Assembly (NCBI GenBank): GCA_002155105.1
Contig: MUZD01000008.1
Coordinates: 62,001 to 126,000, forward strand
Direction of reading: 5' to 3'
Source: Sedimentibacter sp. SX930
GTDB taxonomy: Bacteria > Bacillota > Bacilli > Lactobacillales > Aerococcaceae
Length of the DNA stretch: 64,000 bases
In this document: in pieces, positions 45,577-54,698 of the stretch
Layout: each line of letters opens with the position of its first letter
How positions within the stretch are numbered: position 1 is the first letter of the stretch
Program-made: the position numbers and the translations under genes
Notes under the pieces: model-generated
Databases searched by the model: none
Told to the model about the DNA's origin: nothing
The model's input: only the letters and a program-made list of their open reading frames with translations

Positions 45577-46905
45577 TTATTCAGGGGATGCCACGCTACG
45601 GTCGGATATGTTTTTCCTGAATCTATAGGCCAAAAACAGCGAGCGTATGTAAAGATCGATTCCGATTGAAATCCAAACGCCGGCAATTCCCCAACCCAAC
45701 ACTCTTCCCAAAAGGATCACACCGATTATGCGCAAACACCACATCCCGAAAGCTGTACTGTACAATGGCGATTTGGTATCGCCCATTCCTTGCAGGGAGC
45801 CTGTCGTGATCAGGCTGATCGCAAGTCCCGGTTGGTTGAATGCATCTATTCTCAGGGCTGTCACGATTTGATCGATTGCTTCAGCATCCGAGGTGAACAG
45901 TTCGGCACAATAAGGGGAACCCACAAACAGAATGATCCCCAAGAAACTCATGATGACTACGCCAAATGCTGCCGATAGGATGGCGACACGTTTTGCCTCC
46001 TTGAAATCCAATGCGCCTGTACTGTTCCCGACGAGAGTGGTGGCAGCAGTGGCCAACCCATACGCCGGCATATACACAAAGCTTTCGATATTTCCCGCGA
46101 TGGAATGCGCCGCAAAAGTTTTTGCACCGATCGCAACGATCAATCCAAAATAGACTACTTGCCCCACCCGCATGACCAATCTTTCAAGCGCTGCTGGAAT
46201 TGTAAGCCTCACTAATGGCGCATAATCACTTTTTACAAAAATGGATTTCAGCTCGAATGAAACAGGGGACTTCTTTATCTGTTTGTACAACAGCAGGCAT
46301 CCCAACATTCTTGCAACCGTTGTGCCTATCGCAGTCCCGACAACGCCAAGCGCCGGAATCGGTCCGATACCAAAAATCAGAATGTAGTCCAAACCCACAT
46401 TCAAAATGTTTACGATTACGCTGACTTGCATGGGGGACTTTGTATTTCCGGCTGCCCGCAGGATGCTTCCGAAAATGGTCATGACCGCCAAAAAGACTGA
46501 ATTGCCCCCCACAATGTAGAAAAATGCAGTAGAATAAGCCATCACTTGGTCATCCGCGCCCATCAACGCCAAAAACGGTTTCCCAAAAGCAAGCGTCAGT
46601 AACCCAAACAGCAAGCCGATGATCACTGCGGAAAATGTTGACTGTTCTGCAATTCGGACAGCACCTTCCCTATCCTTCGCCCCTAGTTTTTGGGCTATCA
46701 GGGAAGAAGTCCCTACCCCTAATGCTATGAATATCGCCAAATACACATTCAGGATCGTATTGGCAACGCCGACTGCCGTAACGGCCATAAGCCCGATTTT
46801 GGCTATCAGCAGCGTATCAACGAAGCCTACCAGCGTCTGCAGCAAATTTTCGATTGTTGCAGGAATTGCCAAATTCAGAATTTTCTTTCCAGTGCTTTCT
46901 TCCAT
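45577..46905 (-). CDS. MATE family multidrug/toxin efflux transporter
   Basis: A 442-residue, 12-segment membrane protein with two MatE halves. The first begins KKILNLAIPATIENLLQTLVGFVDTLLIAKIG and the second at VRLTIPAALERLVMRVGQVVY (about residue 232). Such pumps export cationic or aromatic compounds by Na+ or H+ exchange; the substrate cannot be read from sequence. It starts six bases after the stop of a CsoR-family regulator, and the two form an operon behind that regulator's palindrome, so its substrate may relate to what the regulator senses. Confidence 0.9.
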   Translation of the reverse strand: MEESTGKKILNLAIPATIENLLQTLVGFVDTLLIAKIGLMAVTAVGVANTILNVYLAIFIALGVGTSSLIAQKLGAKDREGAVRIAEQSTFSAVIIGLLFGLLTLAFGKPFLALMGADDQVMAYSTAFFYIVGGNSVFLAVMTIFGSILRAAGNTKSPMQVSVIVNILNVGLDYILIFGIGPIPALGVVGTAIGTTVARMLGCLLLYKQIKKSPVSFELKSIFVKSDYAPLVRLTIPAALERLVMRVGQVVYFGLIVAIGAKTFAAHSIAGNIESFVYMPAYGLATAATTLVGNSTGALDFKEAKRVAILSAAFGVVIMSFLGIILFVGSPYCAELFTSDAEAIDQIVTALRIDAFNQPGLAISLITTGSLQGMGDTKSPLYSTAFGMWCLRIIGVILLGRVLGWGIAGVWISIGIDLYIRSLFLAYRFRKNISDRSVASPE

Positions 46906-46913
46906 ATTATCAC

Positions 46914-47195
46914 CTAATTCATTTTGTTGTACTGCGAAATTACTTTTTGCAGTTTCTTCATTTCTTCATCCAAATCAGCGCCTTCACTGACGTGCATCAG
47001 AGCGTGCTCAGTTTGGGCTTCCAGAAGAATGTGGCTGATTTTCTGGATGGCCGATCGAGTCGAATTCAATTGGATGATGACGTCAGCGTACTCTTTTTCT
47101 TCGAGGATCATCTTTTTGATTCCCGCTACTTGTCCTTCGATTCGATTCAAGCGTTTAACGAGACTGTCCGTTCTGTGTTCCTGTGAATGAGACAT
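46914..47195 (-). CDS. CsoR/FrmR-family transcriptional regulator lacking metal-binding cysteines
   Basis: A 93-residue all-helical DUF156 repressor. The N-terminal signature SLVKRLNRIEGQVAGIKKMI is diagnostic. In CsoR, copper is held by a Cys in helix 2 and a His-x3-Cys in helix 2'. Here the aligned positions are EYADVIIQ (Tyr or Ala for Cys) and LLEAQTEHAL (Gln for His, Ala for Cys). The protein has no cysteine at all, so copper, persulfide and FrmR-type formaldehyde sensing by Cys are excluded. ATG 47195 follows AAGAGGTG. It is co-transcribed with the MATE pump. Confidence 0.88.
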   Translation of the reverse strand: MSHSQEHRTDSLVKRLNRIEGQVAGIKKMILEEKEYADVIIQLNSTRSAIQKISHILLEAQTEHALMHVSEGADLDEEMKKLQKVISQYNKMN

Positions 47196-47220
47196 AATTT
47201 GCACCTCTTATTTATATAGG

Positions 47221-47241
47221 ATATGCCCCCATAGGGCATAT
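47221..47241 (-). promoter_or_regulatory. Palindromic operator of the CsoR-family regulator
   Basis: ATATGCCC-N5-GGGCATAT is a perfect inverted repeat ending 26 bp upstream of the regulator start. Its G/C-run arms are typical of CsoR/FrmR-family operators, so autoregulation of the regulator-MATE operon is likely. Confidence 0.7.
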
Positions 47242-47306
47242 AAAATTATATAAAAAAATTCATCAGGAGTCAATCTTCGGCAGCAGTTGAGTTTGAAAAA
47301 TAGAGC

Positions 47307-47357
47307 AAACAAAAAAGGACCGGATAACCATTTCTGGCCATTCGGTCCTTTTGTTTG
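47307..47357. terminator. Terminator of groESL (possibly bidirectional)
   Basis: AAAGGACCG (47314-47322) and CGGTCCTTT (47343-47351) pair, flanked by A- and T-rich CAAACA/TGTTTG arms. On the minus strand the stem ends in TTTTTTG. It is the only clear stop for the groESL transcript, 450 bp past groEL. Confidence 0.75.
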
Positions 47358-47507
47358 TAGAGCTCAGTGCTTCCACATCTTATTAGAACGGTTCTGAATC
47401 CTGTTTAGTTGAACTCTGAATTGCAAGCAGAACGTGCATCAATAAACTTAGTACTTATAAAGCTAAAGACCTCAAAACGCAATTCATCGTATCCTGTAGT
47501 TGAGTTC

Positions 47508-47670
47508 TGATTCGCAGATACCCCTCCCGTTTTGTCATGGCTCTTGCGATTTTTAATCGCTTAGAGACATGATACACTTGACCGGTACGGTCACAGTGCG
47601 TCCTTGCGTAGTGAACAAAAGAGGTTCACTTCGCTGGGTGCTCCAACGTCCGGGTATCTAAACGCGAATC
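47508..47670. other. Cloverleaf-like multi-hairpin insert
   Basis: Outer stem GATTCGC-AGATACCC pairs with GGGTATCT-AAAC-GCGAATC. Inside are three hairpins: TCATG-CTCT-GCGATT with AATCGC-AGAG-CATGA, TGACCG-gta-CGGTCA, and GCG-GTGAAC with GTTCAC-CGC. The nesting is too regular for chance and suggests a folded RNA or DNA structure. No known RNA family was recognised. Confidence 0.6.
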
Positions 47671-47695
47671 ATCACATCCTGTTTTAGTCGAACTC

Positions 47696-47797
47696 TGAAT
47701 CCCAGAAATCTCCGCCTAAGCTGAAATCCCCCACCTCGACCAAACCCGGGTCGTGTTGGGGGATTTCCTCTTAGTGCTCGATTTCTAGAGTGGGATT
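47696..47797. other. Nested long-hairpin insert
   Basis: Outer arms GAATCCC-AGAAATC and GATTTCT-AGAGT-GGGATTC enclose CTAAG/CTTAG, an 11-bp GAAATCCCCCA/TGGGGGATTTC stem and a CGACC/GGTCG tip. The fold is close to one long interrupted hairpin of about 100 nt adjoining the groEL stop. Confidence 0.6.
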
Positions 47798-47810
47798 CAT
47801 CGTATCCTGA

Positions 47811-49424
<1,614 letters not shown>

Positions 49425-49452
49425 TTATCGATTCACCTCATGAATTATATTT

Positions 49453-49737
49453 TTAGTCCAGGATTGCTACGATGTCGCTTTCTTTGATCACTAAGTATTC
49501 TGTTCCCGCATATTTAACTTCTGTGCCTGCATATTTTTCGAAAAGGACAGTGTCTCCTGCCTTAACGGTCATTTCGATTGTTACACCGTTATCTGTCACG
49601 CGGCCTGCGCCGACAGCAATTACGGTACCTGTTTGGGATTTTTCTTTAGCGGATGACGGTAAAACGATGCCGCCTATAGATTTTTCTTCTTCTTTGGCAA
49701 CTTCTACAATAACACGGTTTCCTAATGGTTTTAACAA
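49453..49737 (-). CDS. groES: Co-chaperonin GroES
   Basis: A 94-residue lid subunit of the chaperonin. It starts [20 protein letters not shown]; the mobile loop is [25 protein letters not shown] precedes the ATG. First gene of groESL. Confidence 0.97.
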   Translation of the reverse strand: MLKPLGNRVIVEVAKEEEKSIGGIVLPSSAKEKSQTGTVIAVGAGRVTDNGVTIEMTVKAGDTVLFEKYAGTEVKYAGTEYLVIKESDIVAILD

Positions 49738-49764
49738 GATGATCCCTCCAAAAATAAGTTCATT

Positions 49765-49791
49765 TTAGCACTCATCAACTTAGAGTGCTAA
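49765..49791 (-). promoter_or_regulatory. CIRCE operator of groESL
   Basis: TTAGCACTC-N9-GAGTGCTAA, a perfect match to the HrcA-binding inverted repeat, lies about 28 bp upstream of groES. Confidence 0.97.
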
Positions 49792-49802
49792 GCTACATTT
49801 CT

Positions 49803-49831
49803 ATATTAATCAATCTCCAATTAATTTGCAA
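49803..49831 (-). promoter_or_regulatory. groESL sigma-A promoter
   Basis: TTGCAA (49826-49831), a 17-bp spacer and TAATAT (49803-49808) on the minus strand lie directly upstream of CIRCE, so HrcA would sit over the transcription start. Confidence 0.75.
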
Positions 49832-49930
49832 GAGGGAAGCCGATTTTTTCCGATTCTATTTTTTTGCGCTATTATGCTATACTGTTTATCAAGCGTAAAA
49901 CGTCAGTTCTCTCAGAAAGGTACTATATAT

Positions 49931-50608
49931 ATGAATAAAAAAATACGTTCCAGGTTAACGTTAGCCATACAGATCATCCTCATCTATCTCGCTTCTCAAC
50001 TTCTGCCGGTCTTGATGCTTTTTTTCATTCCGGAAGCAGATCGCATCGCAGCCGCCATGAATCTCTCGTTATTCTTTGCTTTCCTAGGAACTGTCCTTAT
50101 GGTAGCATGGAATAGCAGAAAAAAATGGACACCACAAAACAGTCTTACGGATCAACCAACTGCCTCAATCGGGAAAACGCTCACCACCGGACTCTTCGGT
50201 TTCATGGGCGCTATCCTGATTCAGATCGTCGCGATGAATGTGGAGTATCTTTTGTTCAAGATGCCAGTCGTTTCCGAAAATACGGAAGTGTTGCTGGACC
50301 TGACAAACCGCTACCCGTTCTTTATTTTCAACATTATCATCTTTGCACCTGTGATGGAGGAATTTGTATTCCGTAAAGCGATTGTCACGCATCTGGTCGA
50401 TGCAATCGGGATAGTCGGCGCAGCCACTATCAGCGCTTTGATTTTTGCGATTGCGCATAATGATGGGCACTATTTGGTTTACGGCTCTCTAGGGCTATGG
50501 TTTTCTTTCCTTTATTACAGGACAAGAAACATAGCAACTCCGATGATTGCACATGCGTTGATGAATGCCGTGTCCGCCTTGCCGATTCTGTCCCAACTCA
50601 TTTCGTAA
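49931..50608 (+). CDS. CPBP family intramembrane metalloprotease (YdiL-like)
   Basis: A 225-residue membrane protein of the CAAX-protease/bacteriocin-processing (Abi) family. Motif 1 is EEFVFRKAIV (EExxxR), motif 2 is FAIAHNDG (FxxxH), and motif 3 is HALMNAV. About six to eight membrane segments. ATG 49931 with AGAAAGG upstream was chosen; the longer ORF start lacks a site. It is divergent from groESL and precedes the YdiK-like gene, as in B. subtilis ydiK-ydiL-groES. The substrate is unknown. Confidence 0.88.
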   Translation: MNKKIRSRLTLAIQIILIYLASQLLPVLMLFFIPEADRIAAAMNLSLFFAFLGTVLMVAWNSRKKWTPQNSLTDQPTASIGKTLTTGLFGFMGAILIQIVAMNVEYLLFKMPVVSENTEVLLDLTNRYPFFIFNIIIFAPVMEEFVFRKAIVTHLVDAIGIVGAATISALIFAIAHNDGHYLVYGSLGLWFSFLYYRTRNIATPMIAHALMNAVSALPILSQLIS

Positions 50609-50649
50609 GACACGTGAAGCCCGCTATTTAGGAAAAAGAAAGGAATATC

Positions 50650-50856
50650 ATGACTTTAAAAAATCTATTAGTTCAAGTAATCATCCGCTTCGTTTTCGCC
50701 ATCCTCTTCATTTCGCTGGCAGTTAATGCCGTGAATACCGCAGGTTGGGGATTCATGGCCATCATAAGCGTGCTGTTCGCAACAAGTGATGTTGTGAAAG
50801 GCGTACGCATGTTCAACGCCTACTTGAAAATCAAAGACAGCATCGATAAAAACTAG
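50650..50856 (+). CDS. YdiK-like DUF4305 small membrane protein
   Basis: A 68-residue protein with two membrane segments (about 9-30 and 34-52) and a basic C-terminus. It follows the CPBP gene by 41 bp with AGAAAGG before the ATG. Family assignment rests on length, hydrophobic pattern and its place beside YdiL and groESL. The function is unknown. Confidence 0.75.
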   Translation: MTLKNLLVQVIIRFVFAILFISLAVNAVNTAGWGFMAIISVLFATSDVVKGVRMFNAYLKIKDSIDKN

Positions 50857-50857
50857 G

Positions 50858-50914
50858 AAAAAAAAGAAGAGGCCGTCTCATTTTATTTTGAGACTTAGAC
50901 CCCTTCTTTTTTTA
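50858..50914. terminator. Bidirectional terminator between the YdiK-like gene and rex
   Basis: AAAAAAAGAAG and CTTCTTTTTTT arms enclose GTCTCA/TGAGAC. Flanking A and T tracts allow it to stop both converging transcripts. Confidence 0.8.
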
Positions 50915-50942
50915 TTTTCTTATCATCAGCTGCCGACTTTGC

Positions 50943-51575
50943 TCAGCCGATATCATTGTCCAAGAAATAGATCAACGTCTGCAATTCATTCGTCAAGTCC
51001 ACATTTTGAACGCGGACATTATCCGGAACGGAAAGACGAATCGGGGTAAAGTTCATGATGCCGCGAACGCCCGCTTCGGTCAATCGATTAGTGGCATCCT
51101 GCGCCACTTCTTGGGGAACTGTCAAAATGGCTACATCAATCTGTTGGATGCGCAATTGCTCAACCATATCCGTCATCGGGTAAACCGGCACACCGCTAAG
51201 GATTTTGCCGACGATGCCTTCATTGACATCAAATGCGGCACTGATGCGCACATTATTACTGACATGGAAGTTGTAGTTCAACAAGGCATGCCCCAAATTA
51301 CCCACACCTATCAAAGCCACATTCGTCAGACGGTCCTGGTTCAAGGTTTTGCTGAAGAAATCCAACAAGTACTCGACATCATAACCGTACCCTCTTTTAC
51401 CCAGCGCGCCAAAATATGAGAAATCCCTACGGATAGTAGCACTGTCCACTTTTACTGCTTCGCTCAATTCAGTGGATGAAACACGTTTTTTACCAGCGTT
51501 ATGCAAAAAGCGCAAATAGCGGTGGTAAATCGGCAACCTCCTTGCCGTGGCTTTTGGAATATCATTCGTCGACAT
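50943..51575 (-). CDS. rex: Redox-sensing transcriptional repressor Rex
   Basis: A 210-residue repressor that releases DNA when the NADH/NAD+ ratio rises, controlling fermentation and respiration genes. The N-terminal winged helix has [37 protein letters not shown]. The Rossmann domain has [16 protein letters not shown] (near 87-102) and [13 protein letters not shown] 51575 after AGGAGAAAAA gives the usual length; the ORF extends 20 codons further upstream. It converges on ydiK and is divergent from the ABC-F gene. Confidence 0.95.
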   Translation of the reverse strand: MSTNDIPKATARRLPIYHRYLRFLHNAGKKRVSSTELSEAVKVDSATIRRDFSYFGALGKRGYGYDVEYLLDFFSKTLNQDRLTNVALIGVGNLGHALLNYNFHVSNNVRISAAFDVNEGIVGKILSGVPVYPMTDMVEQLRIQQIDVAILTVPQEVAQDATNRLTEAGVRGIMNFTPIRLSVPDNVRVQNVDLTNELQTLIYFLDNDIG

Positions 51576-51922
51576 TTTTTCTCCTCTTCTTTCCTCGTTC
51601 ATTTCGTACCTCATATTGTTTGTCAGAATGCACAAACTTTAAAAAGTATGTTCACATACTTAAGCTTTCATTTCATATTGACTATTATATCATCTGATTG
51701 TGAAAAATCTACTAATTTGTTCGAAACCGGACTTGATTGTGAAGCCTTTTTTGAACAATATGTGAAATACAATACTAATTGTAAGCGGGATCATCAATAA
51801 ATTTCACATGCACAAATACGTGAATATAGCAATAACTCTGCTTGTACCTATCGAATCAGTGTTTGCTGTGATAAAATGAAAAGGATAAATGCCAGCATTT
51901 GCTTAGAAAGAGGACACTACAT
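51576..51922. other. Divergent rex/ABC-F promoter region
   Basis: No gene seen in these 347 bp. On the rex side TATAAT (51684-51689, minus strand) is a consensus -10. Downstream of it lies the palindrome AAGTATGT-TC-ACATACTT (51644-51661), which could be an operator or leader hairpin. Half-sites TTGTGAA (51698-51704) and TTTCACA resemble halves of Rex boxes, but no full TTGTGAA-N4-TTCACAA is present. Confidence 0.45.
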
Positions 51923-53878
51923 ATGATTTTACTACAAGGACAAAATTTGGCGCGCCTTTTTGGGGCTAGCGTTTTATTCGATAATATTCAAATTACAGTC
52001 CAGGACCATTCGCGCATTGCTCTCGTCGGCCGAAACGGAGCAGGGAAATCAACCCTGCTGAAGATATTGGCAGGCATCGAAACGACAGACGCCGGTTCTG
52101 TTTCCAAGAGCAAGGAAGTTACGATCGGCTACTTGGATCAGCATAGCGCGGTCGATTCCTCCAATACGATTTGGAAAGAAATGTTGACCATTTTTGCTCC
52201 ACTCATCCAATTAAGCAAAGAAGCAGAGCAAGCCGCTTTCGCTTTGGGGGATCCGGATCTGCTCGAGGATGAAGAAGCCTATCAAAAAGCTTTGGAACGC
52301 TATGACCATCTTCAGCACACCCTGCATGAAAAGAACGCTTACGGCTATGAATCCGAGATCCGTTCGGTTTTGCACGGATTCCAGTTCTACGAAGAAGATT
52401 ACGACCGCCCGATTTCCCAATTGTCAGGCGGCCAGAAAACAAGGCTCGCCTTGGCCAAAATCCTGCTTGAAAAGAACGACCTGCTCATTTTGGATGAGCC
52501 CACCAACCATCTGGATATCGACACGTTGGCTTGGCTTGAAAATTATCTGATTGGTTACAACGGCTCGCTCTTGATCGTTTCCCATGACCGGTATTTTCTG
52601 GATAAAGTCGCCACTGAAGTCTATGAAATCAGCCGCCACAAGATCCAGCACTACAAAGGCAACTACTCCTATTATCTGACCGAGAAAGCCGCCCGCTTGG
52701 AGCAGGAAGTGAAGGCTTACGAGAAGCAACAGGATGAAATCTCCAAATTGGAAGATTACGTCGCCCGTAATCTGGCGCGCGCTTCCACTACCAAGATGGC
52801 ACAAAGCCGCCGCAAACGTCTTGAGAAAATGGACCGGATGGACAAACCGAAAGGTGATGAACGTTCCGCCCGCTTCTCCTTCGAGATTGCAAAAGAGAGC
52901 GGAAACGTCGTCTTGACCCTTGAAAACGGGGCTGTCGGCTATGCCGATACGGTCTTGGCTGACCCGATCAATCTTGATATCCGCAAACAACAAGCGATCG
53001 CAATCGTCGGGCCGAATGGGATTGGCAAGTCCACTTTGCTGAAGTCGATCATTTCCGAGATTCCGCTTTTGAAAGGCAGAGTCCAGCTCGGCGCCAACGT
53101 GGATCTCGGTTATTATGACCAAGAATTAGGCAACCTTTCCAAAAATAAGAGCGTTCTCGCCGAAATCTGGGATCTTCATCCTACGCTGAATGAAAAAGAT
53201 GTGCGCAGTATTCTGGGGAGCTTCCTGTTCTCCGGTGCCGATGTCGAAAAAACGATTCCGGCATTGAGCGGTGGCGAGAAGGCAAGACTTTCACTCTGCA
53301 AGCTGGCATTGGATCAAAAGAACTTCCTCGTCCTCGATGAACCCACAAACCATTTGGACATCGACAGTAAGGAAGTGCTTGAAAATGCCTTGATCGATTA
53401 TGATGGCACCCTGCTTTTCGTTTCCCACGACCGCTATTTCATCAACCGGATTGCGACAAGCATTGTCGAACTCTCCGCTGAGGGCAGCAAATTGTACCTC
53501 GGGGACTATGATTACTATATTGAAAAGAAACAGCAGGAAGCGGCTCTTGCAGCTCTGCAGCAGGCCGAAAACGCCACGGAAACAAACACTGCCGTTGAGC
53601 CTCTTTCGAAAGCCAAAGGGGATTATGTTTCTTCCAAGGAAAAGCTGAAATTGGAAAGAAAACTGGCCCGGCAAGTGGAGGCTTTGGAGGATGAATTGGC
53701 GACCGTCGAGGGGGCCATCGCTGCCATCGAACTGCAATTGACCGAGCCGGAAGTCTACGGTGATCACGAAAAAGTCCAACATTTCAACCAGCAATTGCTT
53801 GCCCTACAGGCACGGCAGGATGAACTGATGCAGGATTGGGAAGAACAGACAATGGCGCTCGAGGAACTGAGTGAATAA
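51923..53878 (+). CDS. ABC-F family ATP-binding protein (YdiF-like)
   Basis: A 651-residue soluble protein with two ABC domains and no membrane segments. ABC1 has GRNGAGKST and LSGGQKTRLALAK. The arm/linker with basic helices (about residues 245-310) interacts with the ribosome in relatives. ABC2 has GPNGIGKST and LSGGEKARLSLCK. A coiled-coil tail (about 550-650) follows. It matches the Uup/YdiF branch of translation-related ABC-F factors. An antibiotic-resistance role is possible for the superfamily but not indicated here. ATG 51923 follows AGAAAGAGG. Confidence 0.92.
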   Translation: MILLQGQNLARLFGASVLFDNIQITVQDHSRIALVGRNGAGKSTLLKILAGIETTDAGSVSKSKEVTIGYLDQHSAVDSSNTIWKEMLTIFAPLIQLSKEAEQAAFALGDPDLLEDEEAYQKALERYDHLQHTLHEKNAYGYESEIRSVLHGFQFYEEDYDRPISQLSGGQKTRLALAKILLEKNDLLILDEPTNHLDIDTLAWLENYLIGYNGSLLIVSHDRYFLDKVATEVYEISRHKIQHYKGNYSYYLTEKAARLEQEVKAYEKQQDEISKLEDYVARNLARASTTKMAQSRRKRLEKMDRMDKPKGDERSARFSFEIAKESGNVVLTLENGAVGYADTVLADPINLDIRKQQAIAIVGPNGIGKSTLLKSIISEIPLLKGRVQLGANVDLGYYDQELGNLSKNKSVLAEIWDLHPTLNEKDVRSILGSFLFSGADVEKTIPALSGGEKARLSLCKLALDQKNFLVLDEPTNHLDIDSKEVLENALIDYDGTLLFVSHDRYFINRIATSIVELSAEGSKLYLGDYDYYIEKKQQEAALAALQQAENATETNTAVEPLSKAKGDYVSSKEKLKLERKLARQVEALEDELATVEGAIAAIELQLTEPEVYGDHEKVQHFNQQLLALQARQDELMQDWEEQTMALEELSE

Positions 53879-53986
53879 TGAAGCGGATAACCGTTTTGGC
53901 TCACGCGCTTTCGGTTTCAGTTGAGGGATGCCGGAACTTTTTTTAAGATGCACTGGAACAAGTACGCATAATATGGAGGTTAGCAT

Positions 53987-54643
53987 ATGTTAGAAGCCGT
54001 TTTATTTGATATGGATGGTGTCATCATCGATACGGAACCATTCTTTTTGCGATCAGAGAGTATGTTATTGAAGGAATTTGGAGTGGACACCGAGTTGGAG
54101 TACCATTTCCGCTATCAGGGAACAACGCATGAGTATATGTGGGAAACAATGAAAAATGAATTCGATCTGGATGCCCCAGTCGGAGAATTGGTGGAGCGAG
54201 CGAACGTCATCCGAAACCGCCTGATGGAAGAAGATGGCCTGCAACCGATCCCTGGTGTGATCTCATTCATTGCGCGTCTGCATGAAGCAGGTGTCCCATT
54301 GGCAATCGCCTCTTCCTCTCCGTTGACAGATATCCATAAGGCTGTAAAAGCATTGGACATCGAAAAATATTTCAGCTATTTCGTTTCGGGAGAGAGCGTT
54401 GCGCACTCCAAGCCTGCGCCGGATATTTTCCTGAATGCTGCCGAAAACCTGAAAGCCAATCCGGAAAACTGCGTCGTCATAGAGGACTCCAAAAATGGGG
54501 TTGCCTCTGCACATGCTGCAGGCTGCAAATGCATCGGTTTCCGCAATTTGGAGTTCCCTCCTCAGGATCTATCCTTGGCAACCGTCATCGTCACCGATTT
54601 TTCGGATCTCGATGCTGATTACTGTAGAACGCTGGTCGATTAA
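53987..54643 (+). CDS. HAD family hydrolase (beta-phosphoglucomutase-like)
   Basis: A 218-residue HAD-IA hydrolase. Motif I is LFDMDGVIIDTEP with nucleophile Asp8 and Asp10. A helical cap (about 17-85) follows. Motif II is IASSS (near 104), motif III the Lys in HSKPAPDIF, and motif IV VIEDSKNGVASAHAAG. This resembles phosphatases of sugar phosphates (YniC/PgmB type); the DxDG(V)(I)D form fits both phosphatase and mutase. GGAGG precedes the ATG. It is convergent with tsaD. Confidence 0.88.
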   Translation: MLEAVLFDMDGVIIDTEPFFLRSESMLLKEFGVDTELEYHFRYQGTTHEYMWETMKNEFDLDAPVGELVERANVIRNRLMEEDGLQPIPGVISFIARLHEAGVPLAIASSSPLTDIHKAVKALDIEKYFSYFVSGESVAHSKPAPDIFLNAAENLKANPENCVVIEDSKNGVASAHAAGCKCIGFRNLEFPPQDLSLATVIVTDFSDLDADYCRTLVD

Positions 54644-54652
54644 TAAGCACAA

Positions 54653-54698
54653 AAAAGAGAACGCTGGTCGACATAATCGGCCAGCGTTCTCTTTTTTC
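54653..54698. terminator. Bidirectional terminator between the HAD gene and tsaD
   Basis: AAAAAAGAGAACGCTGG and CCAGCGTTCTCTTTTTT form a near-perfect stem with A and T tracts on both sides. Confidence 0.93.

Larger units (their letters stand above)
47242..47810. other. Gene-free region downstream of groEL
   Basis: About 570 bp with no believable gene. It contains a bidirectional terminator near 47307-47357 and, between it and groEL, the repeat and hairpin array annotated separately. Read on the minus strand it would be the groEL 3' untranslated region. Confidence 0.6.
47390..47810 (-). repeat. Array of direct repeats alternating with inverted-repeat-bounded inserts
   Basis: A direct repeat of about 40 bp with minus-strand core CAGAGTTCAACTA...ACAGGATACGATGA occurs at 47664-47703 and 47479-47514, with partial copies at 47390-47424 and 47791-47810 (abutting the groEL stop). 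Between copies lie three unrelated inserts. Each is closed by its own inverted repeat: GAATTGC/GCAATTC (47413-47486), GATTCGC/GCGAATC (47508-47670) and GAATCCC/GGGATTC (47696-47797). The inserts are too long and too structured to be CRISPR spacers. I do not recognise the element. Confidence 0.7.

Noticed and set aside
47390-47810. CRISPR array
   Set aside because: Repeats are few, vary at several positions, and the inserts are 70-160 bp, mutually unlike and internally palindromic. No cas genes are near.
51690-51830. A full Rex operator between rex and the ABC-F gene
   Set aside because: Only half-sites (TTGTGAA, TTTCACA) are present, not at the required spacing.
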